Source of the DNA: Utricularia gibba
Taxonomy: Eukaryota > Streptophyta > Magnoliopsida > Lamiales > Lentibulariaceae
NCBI GenBank assembly: GCA_002189035.1
Contig: NEEC01000002.1
Location: 4,859,001-4,923,000 of the forward strand
Length of the DNA: 64,000 nt
Direction: 5' to 3'
Numbering within the stretch: the first letter of the stretch is position 1; each line of letters starts with the position of its first letter. A program made the translations under genes and the position numbers. Under the pieces are notes generated by a model. That model saw only the letters and a program-made list of their open reading frames with translations, ran no database searches and was not told where the DNA came from. Shown piece after piece: positions 51,613 through 64,000 of this stretch.

Positions 51613-54211
51613 ACAAGAATCGATAGCACAAGAACTTGAAATTCCAGTTTCCCACAAAAAAGGATGAGGGCAATTGTGGCTCAGAGAGAATCCCTAAATT
51701 GCCCAAGAGTTTGTGAATGAATTCCTTTGATGATTGAAACTTACCAATTCACTATCAACCTTTACTTATTACCCTTGATGATAAGAGGGTTAGAGTTTTA
51801 GAAGAATTAGAATAACTTGCAAGATGTTGAAGACTTTTGAGACCTTTGCGGATATTGAAAAATTGTTGAACTTTTTGATTTACAACATCAAAAGTTATGT
51901 CTACTGGTTACAAGCATCATTATTCATAAGATATAAAACTAGTCATTATTGTGTCTTCTTACTTGTTGTCAATTCTCCAAGTATCTTGCATCTAGAATCT
52001 GGGTCTATTGGGATGGACTATTAGATTGGTTAGTGACATTGTTGGACAGTTGTCCACCCATCTTGTGACTTATTGACCCAAGTCTAATGAGTCAAGGCAT
52101 TTACTATTGACTGCCCAAGCTCCTCTATCCAAATAGCTCATTGATACCTATCCTTCTTTTTCTTGCACAGTCGCTAAATCTACTTTTAAATTATTAGTTT
52201 GGATATTCTATCATCATTGATTGGTTCTTCACTCCTTCATCGCTTGTCAGCATTCCTCCTTGATGGGATAGTGGAGATCTTGTCGATTCCATTGTCATAT
52301 TCATCCGAAGGCCTAATAATTGACATATTCTATTGAAGTTCTTGAAAAATAGGCATTTGGTAAGAATGCCAATAGCTTGATATTCAAACATTCTATATTG
52401 CAGTTTTATGTAACCTTGTTGCACATAATCTAAAAGGACATGGTTGGGATGATCCTTGATAATGAACTCAGGAGGATGATTTTACATATATATCTTCATT
52501 TAGATCACCATTCAAAAAGTGCTTTTGATATCCAAATGATGAAGCTTTCATTTAATGTAGATTGATGGAGCTATAATAAGTTTGATAGTGTACAATTTGG
52601 CAACGGGTGCAAAAGTCTCGAGGTAATCTATTTTTGCTTTCTGTAGATAGCCTGTCACTACTGACTGGGTTTTAAATTTTTTCAGAATCCCATCCAGATT
52701 TAATTGGACCTTGAATATCCATTTCAATTCTAAAAGTTTATGTTTGGTGGTTTAGGGACTACCACTCATACATCATGCTTGTGTATAGATTCCAGTTCAG
52801 TGTCCATAGAATTCCTGCATTATGGGAATTTCAAGGCTTCATAGATACTATTAGGTTCATGAACCATGAGACATCGATCAAGGACATCTTGAGGTATTTT
52901 GTTATGAAAACTCCATTTTTTGGACAAATAAAGTTGAAATTAGTTGGGATATGAATATCACATAATATTTGCTCCCTACCCTAGTGGGTGTAGCCATAGG
53001 ACCGCATAGATCACTAGTGACTAACTATCTCTAGTTTGCATTGGGAGTGGATGTTGAATTTAGGGAAGGATTTTCTGTTCATTTTACATTCGAGGCAAGT
53101 TTGACATTTTCCTCCTTCACTACTCAATTCAAGAATTCCTTCCATGAGTTTTTTATTTTTCAAGGTCAAGAGAGAAGCATAGTGACGACCAAGTCTTTGA
53201 TGCTATAGCTTGAAATTTTTCGTCATTGTAAGACATACATCCTTGTTAAGGGATGACTTTGAAAGTACTAAAGGAAAGACTTGATTGATCACGTCAGCAG
53301 TAAGTATTACATCATTGTCAACATCTCTTATAGTACATTTGTTGTGTTTAAGGTAAACTTTGAGTCCTTTCTCAATCAATTGATCCAAACTCAACAGGTT
53401 GTGAGATATGCTCAAAAATAGGTACACATTAGAGATTTTCACTAGTTTTTACTCAATTTCAATGCAAACAGTTTCTATGTCCATGACAAGTATCAACTTC
53501 TCATTTGCAATCTCAATGAGTTTATTAGAAAGCTAAGAAATACACGAGAATATGCTTTCATCATTTGTTGGATGATGGTTGCAGCAACTATCGACTAGCC
53601 ATATTGCTTGTTTTTAGAGATATGTGAATAAGGTAATTAATGTGTTTTGGCATAATAGGTAAAGATCAATTTTTTTATTATTGACCTCTAAAGAAAAAGA
53701 TAAATCATTCATAGAACTAACTAATTTTTTTCACATGATTAGTAGTCTTCTCTCTCAATTGGTGATATTTTTCATAGGACAGACTTGATCAACTTGACCT
53801 TTGAGCAAGGAGTAGGTGTAACTTGCATCTAGATTCTAGAAGCATTGCGTTGATACATGACTTTTCCGCTTGCAGAAAATGTAGGGAGCACTATCAGCAT
53901 TTTTTTTTAGGTTTAATAGGAACAAATATTAGAGGTTATGAGGTTTCAACAGATTGCTCATTTTTAAGAAATCTAGTTTCTTGAGCTTTGAAGGCCATTT
54001 CTAACACATGTGGAGAATTGTCAGTACAAGGTTTCACTTCCACACCTTTCAATCCTTGGAGAAGTTGTTTGGAGCTCATGGAATGAAAATATCCATCGAG
54101 TTTGAAAGGAGCAAGAGCATATTCATATTGAGGAGCTACTATGCTTATAATTTTTGTGCATAATTGGTTGTCTTCAATTTTTTCACCTAAACGTTAAAGT
54201 TAAAAAACAAC

Positions 54212-55380
54212 TGATAAACTAAAAATATTGCAACATCGTTAAATTTTAAATTTTCCTATCAAATAAAATGAATAACCTAATTCACAACTAATCATATGAA
54301 AAAAAATATGAGCATACTGGACTAGGGTCGACCACAAGGAACTAGATGTTTGCTATGTGAAGGTCAATGCATTCAGATTTTTATCATGCTTAAGAGATTT
54401 AGTTTAAGCTAAGATTAAAGCAATTTGACAATAATATGTAGAAAGATACTAAATGGGTAAAATTAGATCTTTATCTAAAATGAAAGAAGCTGATGCCTTA
54501 AGACACTCAGGGGTAACATGCTAATCACTACAACTATCTCACCCCAACTTAAAATCAGTCATCTAGCAAGCAAAGACTCAAGTCTACCCAAACCCTTGTT
54601 TTCTTCTAATTTTTGATCTACCTCCAATTAGGACTGTTTATGATGAAAACCACTACCTCCCCCTCTTGTATGTATCCTAGTTTGTTAAGAAAGTAGAATG
54701 ATTAAGTGGTAGTTTGATCTAGTGAACAATAAGCATACTCATCCCCCTTCGTGGCACCCCCAAGTGCTTAGCCACTCCTAAAAACGGAAATGAAAACACT
54801 TTCATGACATTTCATAAACATCATCTTGGTTCTAAAGTTCAACAACAACATAGAACGCATAACAAAAACATAAACAGCAAATAGTTATTGTGGAAAAGTT
54901 AAAACAACTTTTAGCTAAGAATAGTATTCTTTATAGGCAGAAAAAAAGCTTTAGAAGATAGCTTGGATCATGGTTTCGTCTTCTTCATCCTCCATGGTTC
55001 TGCTACTCCTCTCTACTAGATCCCCCTCCTAATATTGTGTGTGGCGTGTTCCCTAATAGGGAGATAGTCTTCTCTTTCTTTATTATTCCAAAAATCTAAT
55101 TTTCTTCTTTACATTGGGATTTGGCGTACTTCTTTCAACTTTTGTCCCCTTTTCATGATGCCTCCACTGTTCACTTTTCGGCTCTTTGGGATTTGGGCTG
55201 TTAAAACGTGCTGTATTGCTCAAGAAAGTGATTAGAACTAAGGTTGGAATTAAATCAAAGTTTTGTCCCAATTAAGAATAAAAGATGCATACTATGCTGA
55301 TAATTACAAAAATGCAGAAACATACAATATAATCCGAGTTTTATAATAAAATATAAAACACTCAAAAATATATGTTATCA
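54212..55380 (+). mobile_element. Solo LTR, family F1, with perfect TSD
   Basis: 1169 bp, starting TGATAAACTAAAAATATTG and ending ATATGTTATCA. ACAAC flanks both sides (54207-54211 and 55381-55385). It is inserted in the copia relic. Confidence 0.93.
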
Positions 55381-56060
55381 ACAACCTTTATTAGTTCCTC
55401 AAAAAAAATTAGAAATTAATTGACTTGGAAGAATTTTCAATGTCTCATATTTTTCCATAGTTGAGATTTTTCTATTATTGCAATTGGAGTGTCTTTCCCA
55501 AATATGGCTTGGGCTTGATCAAATTTTTCATCCCAAGTATCCGTTTCTTCATCAAATTTTCCTACATACTTTGTTCAAACATTATCCCATAGTTTGCAAG
55601 GATGCAAGTATCAAGTCATATTGTTCGTCCAATGTTCATACTCATTGATTGCAAAGATTGGAGCAGGTTAGTTGAAGTTTGAAGCCATTATTTCATTCAA
55701 GAATGACAAATGCTTTAAAATTTGTGAGCGGAATCTTTTCTAGAAAAATGGGTTCATGTCGGGTTCACCATGTTAGAGTTTCAAAAGAAACAAATTAACT
55801 TGCAAGATGTTGATGACTTTAGAGACCTTTGAGGAGATTGAAATGTTATTGAACTTTTTGATTCACAGCAACAAAAGCTATGTCTACTGGTTCCATGCAT
55901 TAGTATTTATGAGATGTAAAATTAGCCATTATTATGTCTTTCTACTTGCTGTCAAGTCTCTATGTGTGCTTACATCTAGAACTTGGGTCTGTTCAGGTGG
56001 GCTGCTAGATTAGTTGATGATATTTTTGAGTTGTTATCTAATCATCTCGCAACTTATTGG

Positions 56061-57249
56061 TGATGATGATTTTGCAAGTGCACAGAAACTGTTGAAGTAA
56101 TAAAATCAGATCGTATCCACAGAGAATTGTTATTGGAATTTTCTTTTCAAACAAAGACTAAAAAAAGGTTAAAAACAAAAGAAAGATTTGATTTCAAAAA
56201 CAACAAGAAAAGTGGTCTTGGATCGAAGATACACCTTGCTCAAAACTCGTCCCTTGCATGTGTGCAAACCTTGAGAACTGACCCGCTTACGCAAGCTTTG
56301 GGGTGTTATGCTAAAATAATGCTACTCGGTGACCGTTACAGCACCGTCCCTTGTTTTGTGGATTATGGAATCAACCACGCCACCAGAGCCATTTCACCTC
56401 TTGTGATAACCCATGTTTTCCCCACACCCAAATCTAACCCCTACACCTCACACCTCGCAGACAGATTAGACAGAATGTGTCTTACCAACGATGTCTGATT
56501 GAGCCCTTCTCCTTAGGTGCTTGAGGCCAAACTTTGATCCTCTCACATTCCTTTAGGATTATATGTACTAAAGATCACGTTGGTAAAGAAATCATTGCGA
56601 ATAACAGAATCAATCCTCAAATTAAATACTGAAAAACATAGTAAGACAGTCACACGCACAGGACTTGGGCAAGCAAGGCTTCACAGCAGATCCTCATCCG
56701 CAAGCGCTCACACGCGCATGCTTGACTCTAAACAACAAAAGTTGATGAAAAACGAAAGGGAAGACATCCCAAACATGTTGGACTCGATTCTAGACCCTAA
56801 ATTGACTCTCTGATTGTCCCTTCTAACCACCCTTTAAGGTCTTCACATTTGGATCTTTATATAATGGTGGGGATTTGTCAGGCTCTCTTGATGGGCTCTT
56901 ATCAAATCTTCTATCCGAATCTTCTAAGATTTGATACAAATCTTCTAGGATAAGATCCAAATTTTCTAAGATAAGATACGAATCTTATCTTATATGAGAA
57001 TCTTTGACCGAGTCTTCATCCAGATAGACCGAATCTTTGCCTCCATCAAAGTAGCTCGAAAATCTCCCAAATTATGCCAAAATTATCCTGAAAAATTACA
57101 AAACACACTTTCCCTCCAAAAAGATCAAAACGGTATGAAAGATATAAAATTCTTCTAAAAACATAAGGAAAGTGGGATAAAAAGAATACAAAACCCATCT
57201 AAGTAAGTTTCAAAAAGTACAAATATAAGTGACTCAAAATCACTTATCA
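56061..57249 (-). mobile_element. Solo LTR, family F3, with perfect TSD
   Basis: 1189 bp, starting TGATGATGATTTTGCAAG and ending AAAATCACTTATCA on the plus strand. ATTGG flanks both sides (56056-56060 and 57250-57254). Inverted relative to the copy at 24230-25365. It is inserted in the right LTR region of the copia relic. Confidence 0.93.
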
Positions 57250-57480
57250 ATTGGATCAAGCATAATGAGCTCAAGGTATTTATTATTGGTTTTCCAAACT
57301 CCTCCATGCAGAGAGTTTGTCGATACCGACTCCTTTTCTTGTGAAGTCACTAAATCTACTTGTAAATTATCAGTTTGATATTCTGCAATCCTTGATCGAT
57401 TCTTCACTCTTTCATCACTTGCCACAAGACTAGTAACATGGAACTTTGAACATTGAGTGATAACTTTCAAAGATCAAAAA

Positions 57481-58106
57481 CAAGAACACAAAATTTAGAG
57501 TAGTCAAGTCCTATGCACTCACACAAACAAACAATTGAAGATTCATATCATAGTAGACTCTCAATTCTGGAGGTAGATAATGGAAGGATTAATTGAGTAG
57601 TATTGAACAATATTTGGAAAACCAATTGGGTTGCCACCCAACCATTTTTGTGAACACAAATGCACCTAATTGCAAGAGCTAATCCAAAAACTTAGAAGCC
57701 TTATCGTTACCCATAAAAACCAAGAGCGAAAATAAAAAATCATATACATGAATGGTGAATAAAGGTTGAATACGAAATAACACTACCTCATTTACAGCTC
57801 TAGTGATTCTTGTCTCAAAAAAGATGAAGGGTGGTGATTGTGATAGATTATTGAGCTTTGAACACCATTACAATGTACCAACAACTTCCAATCCCTAAAC
57901 TAGTAGAACTTAGTTTTTTCCAAACTGGATTTCTGTTTCGGATGTCATCTGATCCAAATACATGAGAAATCCATCCACGAAACAACCTTCCTAAGTTAGT
58001 GATGCGTTTTGACTTAACTAATGCTATAACTACCTTCTAAAATCTCATGAACTGGATGTTTAAGCCCTACTAATATAGATTTGAATTAACTTTTTGATGA
58101 CATTTC
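57481..58106. other. Intergenic, no gene seen
   Basis: Possibly the outer part of the copia LTR; no boundary could be fixed. Confidence 0.4.
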
Positions 58107-59099
58107 AGGGGTGTTTGATAGGGGTGTTTAGTTTGTTTTTACTAGGTTTAGTTTAATATTGTTCGTATTTCGTAGAGAGAGTAAATTTAAACACAGATTT
58201 AAACTACACACCACTTTTCTAGAATTCTTGAGTTTAAACTCAACCCATATCTCTTGTATGTTTTAAAAAACTAGGTGTTTTCTATTTTTTAATGATTTTT
58301 TTTATTCATTAATTTTTTATAACTTCTCTAATTTAACCCTCTAGCTCTAATTCATTCCATATCCTTTTCTCTATCAATTCAGTCGTATCTTCTCTACACA
58401 TCCTTTCTTCTGGTTCATTCATGCATCTCCGTTGATTGAATTTTTATCAGAATCCTTTTTCTAGAAACATCGTGAATTCAACACCACAAGATTCAAGGAT
58501 TTATTTAATGCAAATTTCACAACATTTCATTTGAAGTTTTTCCCAATTCCTCAATTTTCTTTCCTTGGGTCTCTGTTGAAGTTTCATTGGAATTTTTCTG
58601 AATCACATGCATTATCTCCTAGAGTGTCACACAAGATTCAAGAAAGATCATTTTGTAAAATTTGTAGCAGAGTTCCTTATTTTAGATTATTTTGTTAAAT
58701 TTGTAGTAGAGTTCCTTATTTTTCTTTTTGGAGTACTTTATGATTTTTTAATTGATATGAATTGGTTTCTTCTTGTTCCTTATATGGTTATATAGTTGTA
58801 CAATTTTTCTTCCATGATTTTTTGAAAATGAATTTGTTTTAGGATCCTTTGGTTCTTAGTGGTTGAATGATTTTGATGATACTTCAGTAATTTTTTCTGT
58901 AGATACTTCAAATGGATAATGATTTTGTGAATGAAATTGTTGTATTAATTGGGGTTAAAATAGTGTTTTCTAATCTCTTGTTCATGAGATATGCAGCTCT
59001 AAGATATCTTAACAACTTAGAGGACAATAGTGGATCAATGTTTATTTGAACAAAATATTCTTACCTTGAAAATATACCTAGACAGATAAATAGACTCAA

Positions 59100-61375
59100 T
59101 AGATTTGTATCGGATTTGAAAAGTACCATCTTTGAGAGTTTGAGAATAAAACAAGACACGTTTGAGAATCTGTGTTTTATGCTTGAGCAACACGAAATTG
59201 CAGAACTAAAGATATGTACAAGTAAAAGAAAATATTGCCATTTTTTTTTTAATTTTGGCCATCATACAAAAATGTGTATTCAAAAGAGGTACTACAAAAG
59301 GTCGACATACACTATTTCAAAGTGTTTCAATGAGATTCTATCTATTGTAATCAGAATCTAAGATAAGTTTCTTGTTAAACCAGTGTCAATACATGAGGAA
59401 AATACTACACGAGATACGAATACTTTGAGGTACTTTGTAATTGAATATCTATTATGTATGAGATTGATAGTTTCCTTGTTTTTCTAGAATTGTTTAGGTG
59501 TATTGGATGTGACGTATATCGATCTACATGTTATAGAATATCTAAAAGCGTGGCTTAGGTCTCGTAAGGAAAAGAGTTCTACAAATTTTTTGGGTGTTTG
59601 TAACCAAAATATGAAATTTATTTATATGTTCGCTGGCTGGGAGGGTTTGGCCACTAATGACAGTGTATTATGAAATGCATTCTCAAGACCAAATGATCTC
59701 CGTGTCTGCATTGGTTACTAACTCTCAGTTTTGATATTCTTTTGTACTTAGGTATGCATTTCCTTTTTTGTAATCATTGTTGTATTATTATATTAAGTAC
59801 GTTAATATTAGGTGAATACTACTTGTGTAACAATGGTAATACACATTATGATAGATTTTTTAGTCCATTTAGAGATGCTTGATACCACTTGAAGGAATAG
59901 AGTCCTGGTGATAAACAAAAAATTTAGTAACATCGTTAAAATTGAAAATTTTTCCTATCAAATAAAATATATAAACCTAATTCACATCAAATCATATGAA
60001 AAATATGAGCATAGTGGACTAAGGTCGAACACAAAGAACTAGATGCTTGCTATGTGAAGGTCAATCCAAGGAATCAGTGTCACGTTGGTAAAATTGGTCT
60101 TAACTAGAACTAAGGCAGAACTACAACGGAATATAGTAAAGAAAAGTAAAAAGTTTTGAAGCTCAGTTGTTTTTGGAATGAAATGGGTGATGCCTTGTGA
60201 TCCCTAGGGGATGTATGCTTATCACTAAACATGCTCACACAAACCATAAATCATACAACTAACTCACAAGGTCTAGCTCTACCCGGACTCTTATTTTCCT
60301 CCTAATTTTTGGTCTACCTCTAATTAGGGTTGTTAAACTAGGTTTCACTACTTTCCCCCTTCTGGATCTATCCTGGTTTGTTAAGGAAGTGGCGTGACTT
60401 ATGACTGATTAGGTATAACGATTGGTTAGTACATTTCTCCCCCTTTCACCTCAAGACACCTCCTAAGTGCTTAGCCACTCATGACAAGGGAAAGGAAAAC
60501 GTTTTCATAGCATATCCTAAGTAGCATTCTGGTTTCAAAGTTAAACAACAACAAGCAATGCATAACAGAAATAGAACTGGTTCTTCAAGAACGAATAGTC
60601 TTAGCTAGGAATAGTATGCATCAAGAACGAAAGTAAATCTTCAAAAAGAACTAGTTCTTCAAGGTCGTCGTCCCCTTCCTTCTTCTACCCTAGAAAATTC
60701 TCCAGAAAGCATGTCGTGAGTCTCCAATGGTGGAGATCTACCTTGTTTCTCCCCCTTCTTTTTGTCCCCCAAATCCCATTTTTTCTCCTCTTTAGATTTT
60801 GTGTGTACTCCTTTTCAAACTTCTGACTCATCCTTTGCCACTACACTGTTCATATTCGACTTCTTGGGATTTGTGCTATCAACATGTGATGTATTGCTTG
60901 AAGGAAACTATTAGAAGGTTGGGACTAAATCTGCGATTTAGTCCAAACTAAGACTAAAATAACATAACTATGATACTATACACAAAAATATAAAACTAGG
61001 CAATAAAACATGATTTTTGTAGCACGCTATGAGTAATTTCTATGTACTCTATCACTCAAAAATATGTGTTATCACCTGGTACTCAAGCTCCGCAAAATTC
61101 TAGAAAATTATTTAATATACGGTATTGATCTACAGGAAATATTATTGAAAAGGCTTTTGGTTTATTAAAAGGATGTCGGGCAATCTTACAAAATCCCTCC
61201 TCCTATTGTTAAAAGACTCAAGCATTAATTATCATTACTTGTGTATTACTCCACAATTTTATTCAGTTTGTGTTGATCCTTTAGAGGGAGAGATAGGAGC
61301 AAATCATGAGGATAGTGACGACGATGATGCTTTGGATGATGAATTTATAGATGGTGTAGAGATAAGCCAATAATG
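59100..61375 (+). pseudogene. HARBI1-like DDE transposase relic, split by an LTR
   Basis: N-terminal part 59116-59361: ESLRIKQDTFENLCFMLEQ and a later ISKCFNEILSIVIRI, typical of plant PIF transposase. Catalytic region: CLGVLDVTYIDLHV near 59490-59535 (first Asp), AGWEGLATNDSVL near 59632-59670 (second Asp), and NIIEKAFGLLKG near 61140-61175 with the catalytic Glu. The text before the LTR (YHLKE...SPG) continues after it (TQAPQNSRKLFN). Stops and shifts show it is inactive. Confidence 0.8.
59909..61074 (+). mobile_element. Solo LTR, family F1, inside the transposase relic, with perfect TSD
   Basis: 1166 bp, starting TGATAAACAAAAAATTTAG and ending AATATGTGTTATCA. CCTGG flanks both sides (59904-59908 and 61075-61079). 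Confidence 0.95.
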
Positions 61376-62490
61376 GACAAAATGGAGATATAATCTTGCT
61401 CAAGAAATGTGGGAAGAGTAATCTGAGATATGAGCTATATTATTATACTTTTATTGATGTTTCATATTTCGAGGTAAAGAGGATGATCTACTTCATTCTT
61501 AATGATAAGGGTCTTTAGTGAAGAGGGTGTTATCATGGGAGTATCCATTTATCATTTCTTTTCAATCTACTTGTATTTCTTTTATATGTATGGTTGTTGT
61601 TGCTTTATTATCATGGGAGTGCCTGTGAGAGTAGTCATGACTATATGTTTAACCTGTTATAGACGTTCATCCTCTTTTTGATACTTTGAACCACTTTTAG
61701 TAACATGTCTTTGTTATCCATAGTGGAGAATTTTGTGTCACTTGACAGTAAAGTTATGCCTTATTTTTGTAGTACAGATTGCAAAAGTGTAGATCTAAGA
61801 TTATGTTTGTATATGTTCTGTACTTTTTTGTGTTGCTTACTTGAATCTCTTCAGATCTTCAAAAGTCCGAGTTCCATTCAGGAACTAAAATGAACAAAAG
61901 TGTAAACTGAAAATGTACTCCAGTTAACTGATTTCTACAAAAACAAATGAACATGAGGCATAAAGAACTACTTCATTGAGATTTTGCAATGTCCTTTACT
62001 ATTACCAAACGTACCCTTTTATTTGCCCTCAGAAACAAATGCATCTTGTGAAGATTAGTCATAAAAATTTCTCCAACTCAAATCAAATCTCATCACTCAA
62101 GTTTGGAAGTGATAAGAAACATATAAGATCAACAACCTAATCATTTCTCTCCATCACCAATAGAGATGGGTCTGGGTTGAACCCATACAAGTTCGGGCCC
62201 AACCAGATGAGATTCTGGGTTTTATTGTTTACATGACTCATGGAATTGTTTTTCATACTCAACCCGATCAGATTGGACCAGATAGGTTTTGATATAGCCC
62301 AAACCGAGTTTTACGGGTTTTTTATTTTTTTATTATTTGATTTTTTTATAAATTAGTTCAAAAGAAAATTAATATAATTTGATAATTTTAATACTTGTAA
62401 GCATTAGTCAAAACAAAACAAACCAACCAATTTAAGATTGTAGTCTTCACACTTATTTTATAGGACTCATTTAGTAATTTTGTAATTTTT

Positions 62491-62885
62491 TAAGATTGAA
62501 TTTTGTATTTTTTTTTTAAAAGCATCATTTAGTTATTGAAAAATTGAAAGCAACACCTATGTATTAGAGGATTTCATAGGACTTTCACAAGAAAATGATA
62601 TAAAATAATTTCATATTAACACCATCTGTGTAATATTTAATTTGGTAGGATTCCGTTGGACTTTCATAAAAAAATGTAACACCTATGCATTAAAAGTTAT
62701 GCATAACCTACGTTCATGTGTTAGGCTCCTACCAAATTAAATATTATCTAGGTGACATTAAGATAAAATTGTTCTATATAATTTTTTGTGAAAGTCCTAT
62801 AAAATCCTCTAATGCATAGTTCTTGCTTCCAATTTCTTACTAACTAAATGATGTTTTTTAAAAATTACAAAATTCAAAATAAAAA
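62491..62885. repeat. Long imperfect inverted repeat (foldback), about 160-bp arms
   Basis: The left arm 62491-62650 matches the reverse complement of the right arm 62728-62885, sharing TAGAGGATTT.ATAGGACTTTCACAA and AATATTTAATTTGGTAGGA. The loop is about 77 bases. A third, weaker arm-like copy lies at about 62930-63075. Confidence 0.85.
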
Positions 62886-63214
62886 ACAATAATCTGAATT
62901 AAAAAAAAGGGAACAATAATATTTATTTCTTTCTTGTAAAATTGACATATTTCATATTATTTTGTTGGATTCCTATCAAATTATTTTTTTAATAGGTAGC
63001 ATTAATATAAAATTAGTTATCATTTTTTATAAAACTATCTTACAAAATCGTCTAATATACAGGTAATGCATCCAATTTTAATAAAAAATAGAAGAAATCC
63101 ATTAAACCTGGTCTCGGTTCAATTTATTTTTTCCAGATGGCCAGTTTGTAAAAAAGCAAACATAAACATAAAACAAGAAAAAAATGAATGAATTCTAAAC
63201 ACGCCCTTAGTGTG

Positions 63215-64000
63215 TATAGCTTCAACTCAAGGATTTTAAGTGCTTGTTAGCATAAAGTAGTCTTGAGTATCTAGGACACCGAGTAAGTCGAATGGGATTT
63301 ATGCCGGGTTTTTTACTTTTTTTACGCACTGTTATTTACTGATATTTGAAAAGTATCTACTATGTATTACGATGTGAGAGAATTAATCATCTTTTTGAAT
63401 TTATATTAAATAAAAATCATATAAATTCTTTTTATCTACATAGATTTTGATATGAATTTTAATTTTATTTTCTATTTATTTGATTAGATAAATTTTATAA
63501 ACGAGATGAAAATATTCGTTTATACTAAATATATGATAATTAAATGTAAAAATAGTTATAAACCTTTAAAATATAACTAATTTATCTATTTGATTTTTAA
63601 ATAGAAAAAATATTTTTAAAAAAATAATCGAAAATGATATATCGTGAAGTTTTATAACTATATTACACTTAATTATCACATATTTAATGTAAAATCAATA
63701 TTTTTCATCTCGCTTATCAAATTTATCTAATAAAATAAATAGAAACTAAAATTAAAATCCATATACAATTACTTTTCACACATAGTCACATACAGTAGGT
63801 ACTTGAAAATAACAATGAAAAACAATGGATAGAAAAATAAATAACTCGATTTATGCCAATGATAGAAAGGTGGAGGCCATTATTAATTTGGAGAAGCCGA
63901 GTACTTTACATGGGATAAGAAGATTTCTTGGTCTAGCTAGTTATTACAGGGGGTTCATACCTAAAATTTCTTATCAAATATACTATTACAAATTATGCTT
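63215..64000 (+). pseudogene. Ty3/gypsy reverse transcriptase/RNase H relic, running off the window
   Basis: SSLEYLGHRVSRMGFMP near 63260-63305 continues after an inserted element with DRKVEAIINLEKPSTLHGI and RRFLGLASYYRGFIPKIS (63860-63975), the RT-connection signature of gypsy pol. One frameshift sits at the join. Confidence 0.85.
63306..63847. mobile_element. Foldback Mutator-like non-autonomous element (MULE-type)
   Basis: 542 bp with terminal inverted repeats of over 200 bases and no coding capacity. It is flanked by 10-bp direct repeats GATTTATGCC (63296-63305 and 63848-63857). A 9-11-bp TSD with long terminal repeats fits Mutator-like elements. Confidence 0.85.

Larger units (their letters stand above)
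51613..57480 (-). mobile_element. Ty1/copia retrotransposon relic, minus strand, with nested solo LTRs
   Basis: Reading the minus strand: gag-like text near 55700-55450 (APIFAINEYEHW after one shift), pre-integrase near 53442-53203 (HNLLSLDQLIEKG), an integrase zinc region near 53200-53050 (QHQRLGRHYASL), RT near 52630-52440 (TFAPVAKL, LHHLDIKSTF) and an RNase H end at 52424-52300 (GILTKCLFFKNFNRICQLLGL). Similar LTR-like text flanks both sides (51820-52300 and 55800-57480, apart from insertions). Many stops; part of RT is deleted. Confidence 0.75.
58108..63198 (+). mobile_element. Degraded PIF/Harbinger transposon (tentative ends)
   Basis: The left end GGGGTGTTTGATAGG and the reverse complement of the right end near 63198, GGGCGTGTTTAGAATTC, are similar. 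They are flanked by TCA and TTA, compatible with a mutated TTA target duplication. The interior contains a HARBI1-like transposase relic. Another possible right end is near 62018 (ACCAAACGTACCC). A solo LTR and a foldback repeat lie inside. Confidence 0.55.

Overview
This window is nuclear DNA of a flowering plant. The evidence is multi-exon genes with short introns, plant-type proteins (pyruvate decarboxylase, a patellin, a plant ferroportin), telo-box and site II promoter motifs, and a large load of Ty3/gypsy, Ty1/copia, PIF/Harbinger and Mutator-like sequences. I cannot name the species.

Six complete genes and one with an apparent frameshift lie in small islands. Island 1 (3.1-10.5 kb) holds a SAC-domain phosphoinositide phosphatase on the minus strand, head to head with an EBP1/PA2G4 homologue. 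Island 2 (17.4-23.5 kb) holds three plus-strand genes: pyruvate decarboxylase, 40S ribosomal protein eS4, and a patellin-like SEC14-GOLD protein whose third exon is one base out of frame. Island 3 (25.9-27.1 kb) is a three-exon gene for mitochondrial ribosomal protein bL34m on the minus strand. Island 4 (47.5-49.6 kb) is a ferroportin/IREG iron or metal exporter. I derived all exon boundaries by hand from splice signals, reading-frame continuity and remembered family sequence; phases add up for each model apart from the patellin break. These genes are ordinary housekeeping or transport genes with no sign of a shared pathway. Only the SAC/EBP1 pair looks as if it could share a promoter.

The rest is repeat. 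10.9-15.1 kb: a TAA-flanked Harbinger-type MITE, a truncated LTR, and a minisatellite of about 118 bp with telomere-like motifs that is split by an LTR. 24.2-25.4 kb: a solo LTR with target-site duplication (TSD). 28-44.4 kb: a copia relic, then a minus-strand Athila/Tat-like gypsy element with gag, pol and an extra 3' ORF, carrying two inserted LTRs of another family. 49.6-58 kb: a gypsy gag fragment and a minus-strand copia relic carrying two solo LTRs. 58-64 kb: a degraded PIF/Harbinger transposon split by a solo LTR, a long hairpin, and a gypsy reverse transcriptase relic cut by a foldback element with a 10-bp TSD. At least three LTR families (here F1, F2, F3) recur, mostly as solo LTRs.

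The most unusual gene-level feature is splicing in the SAC gene: a U12-type intron that appears to use AT-AA termini, three GC-AG introns, and one of those introns being open and in frame just before the catalytic loop. No CRISPR, tRNA or rRNA genes were seen.
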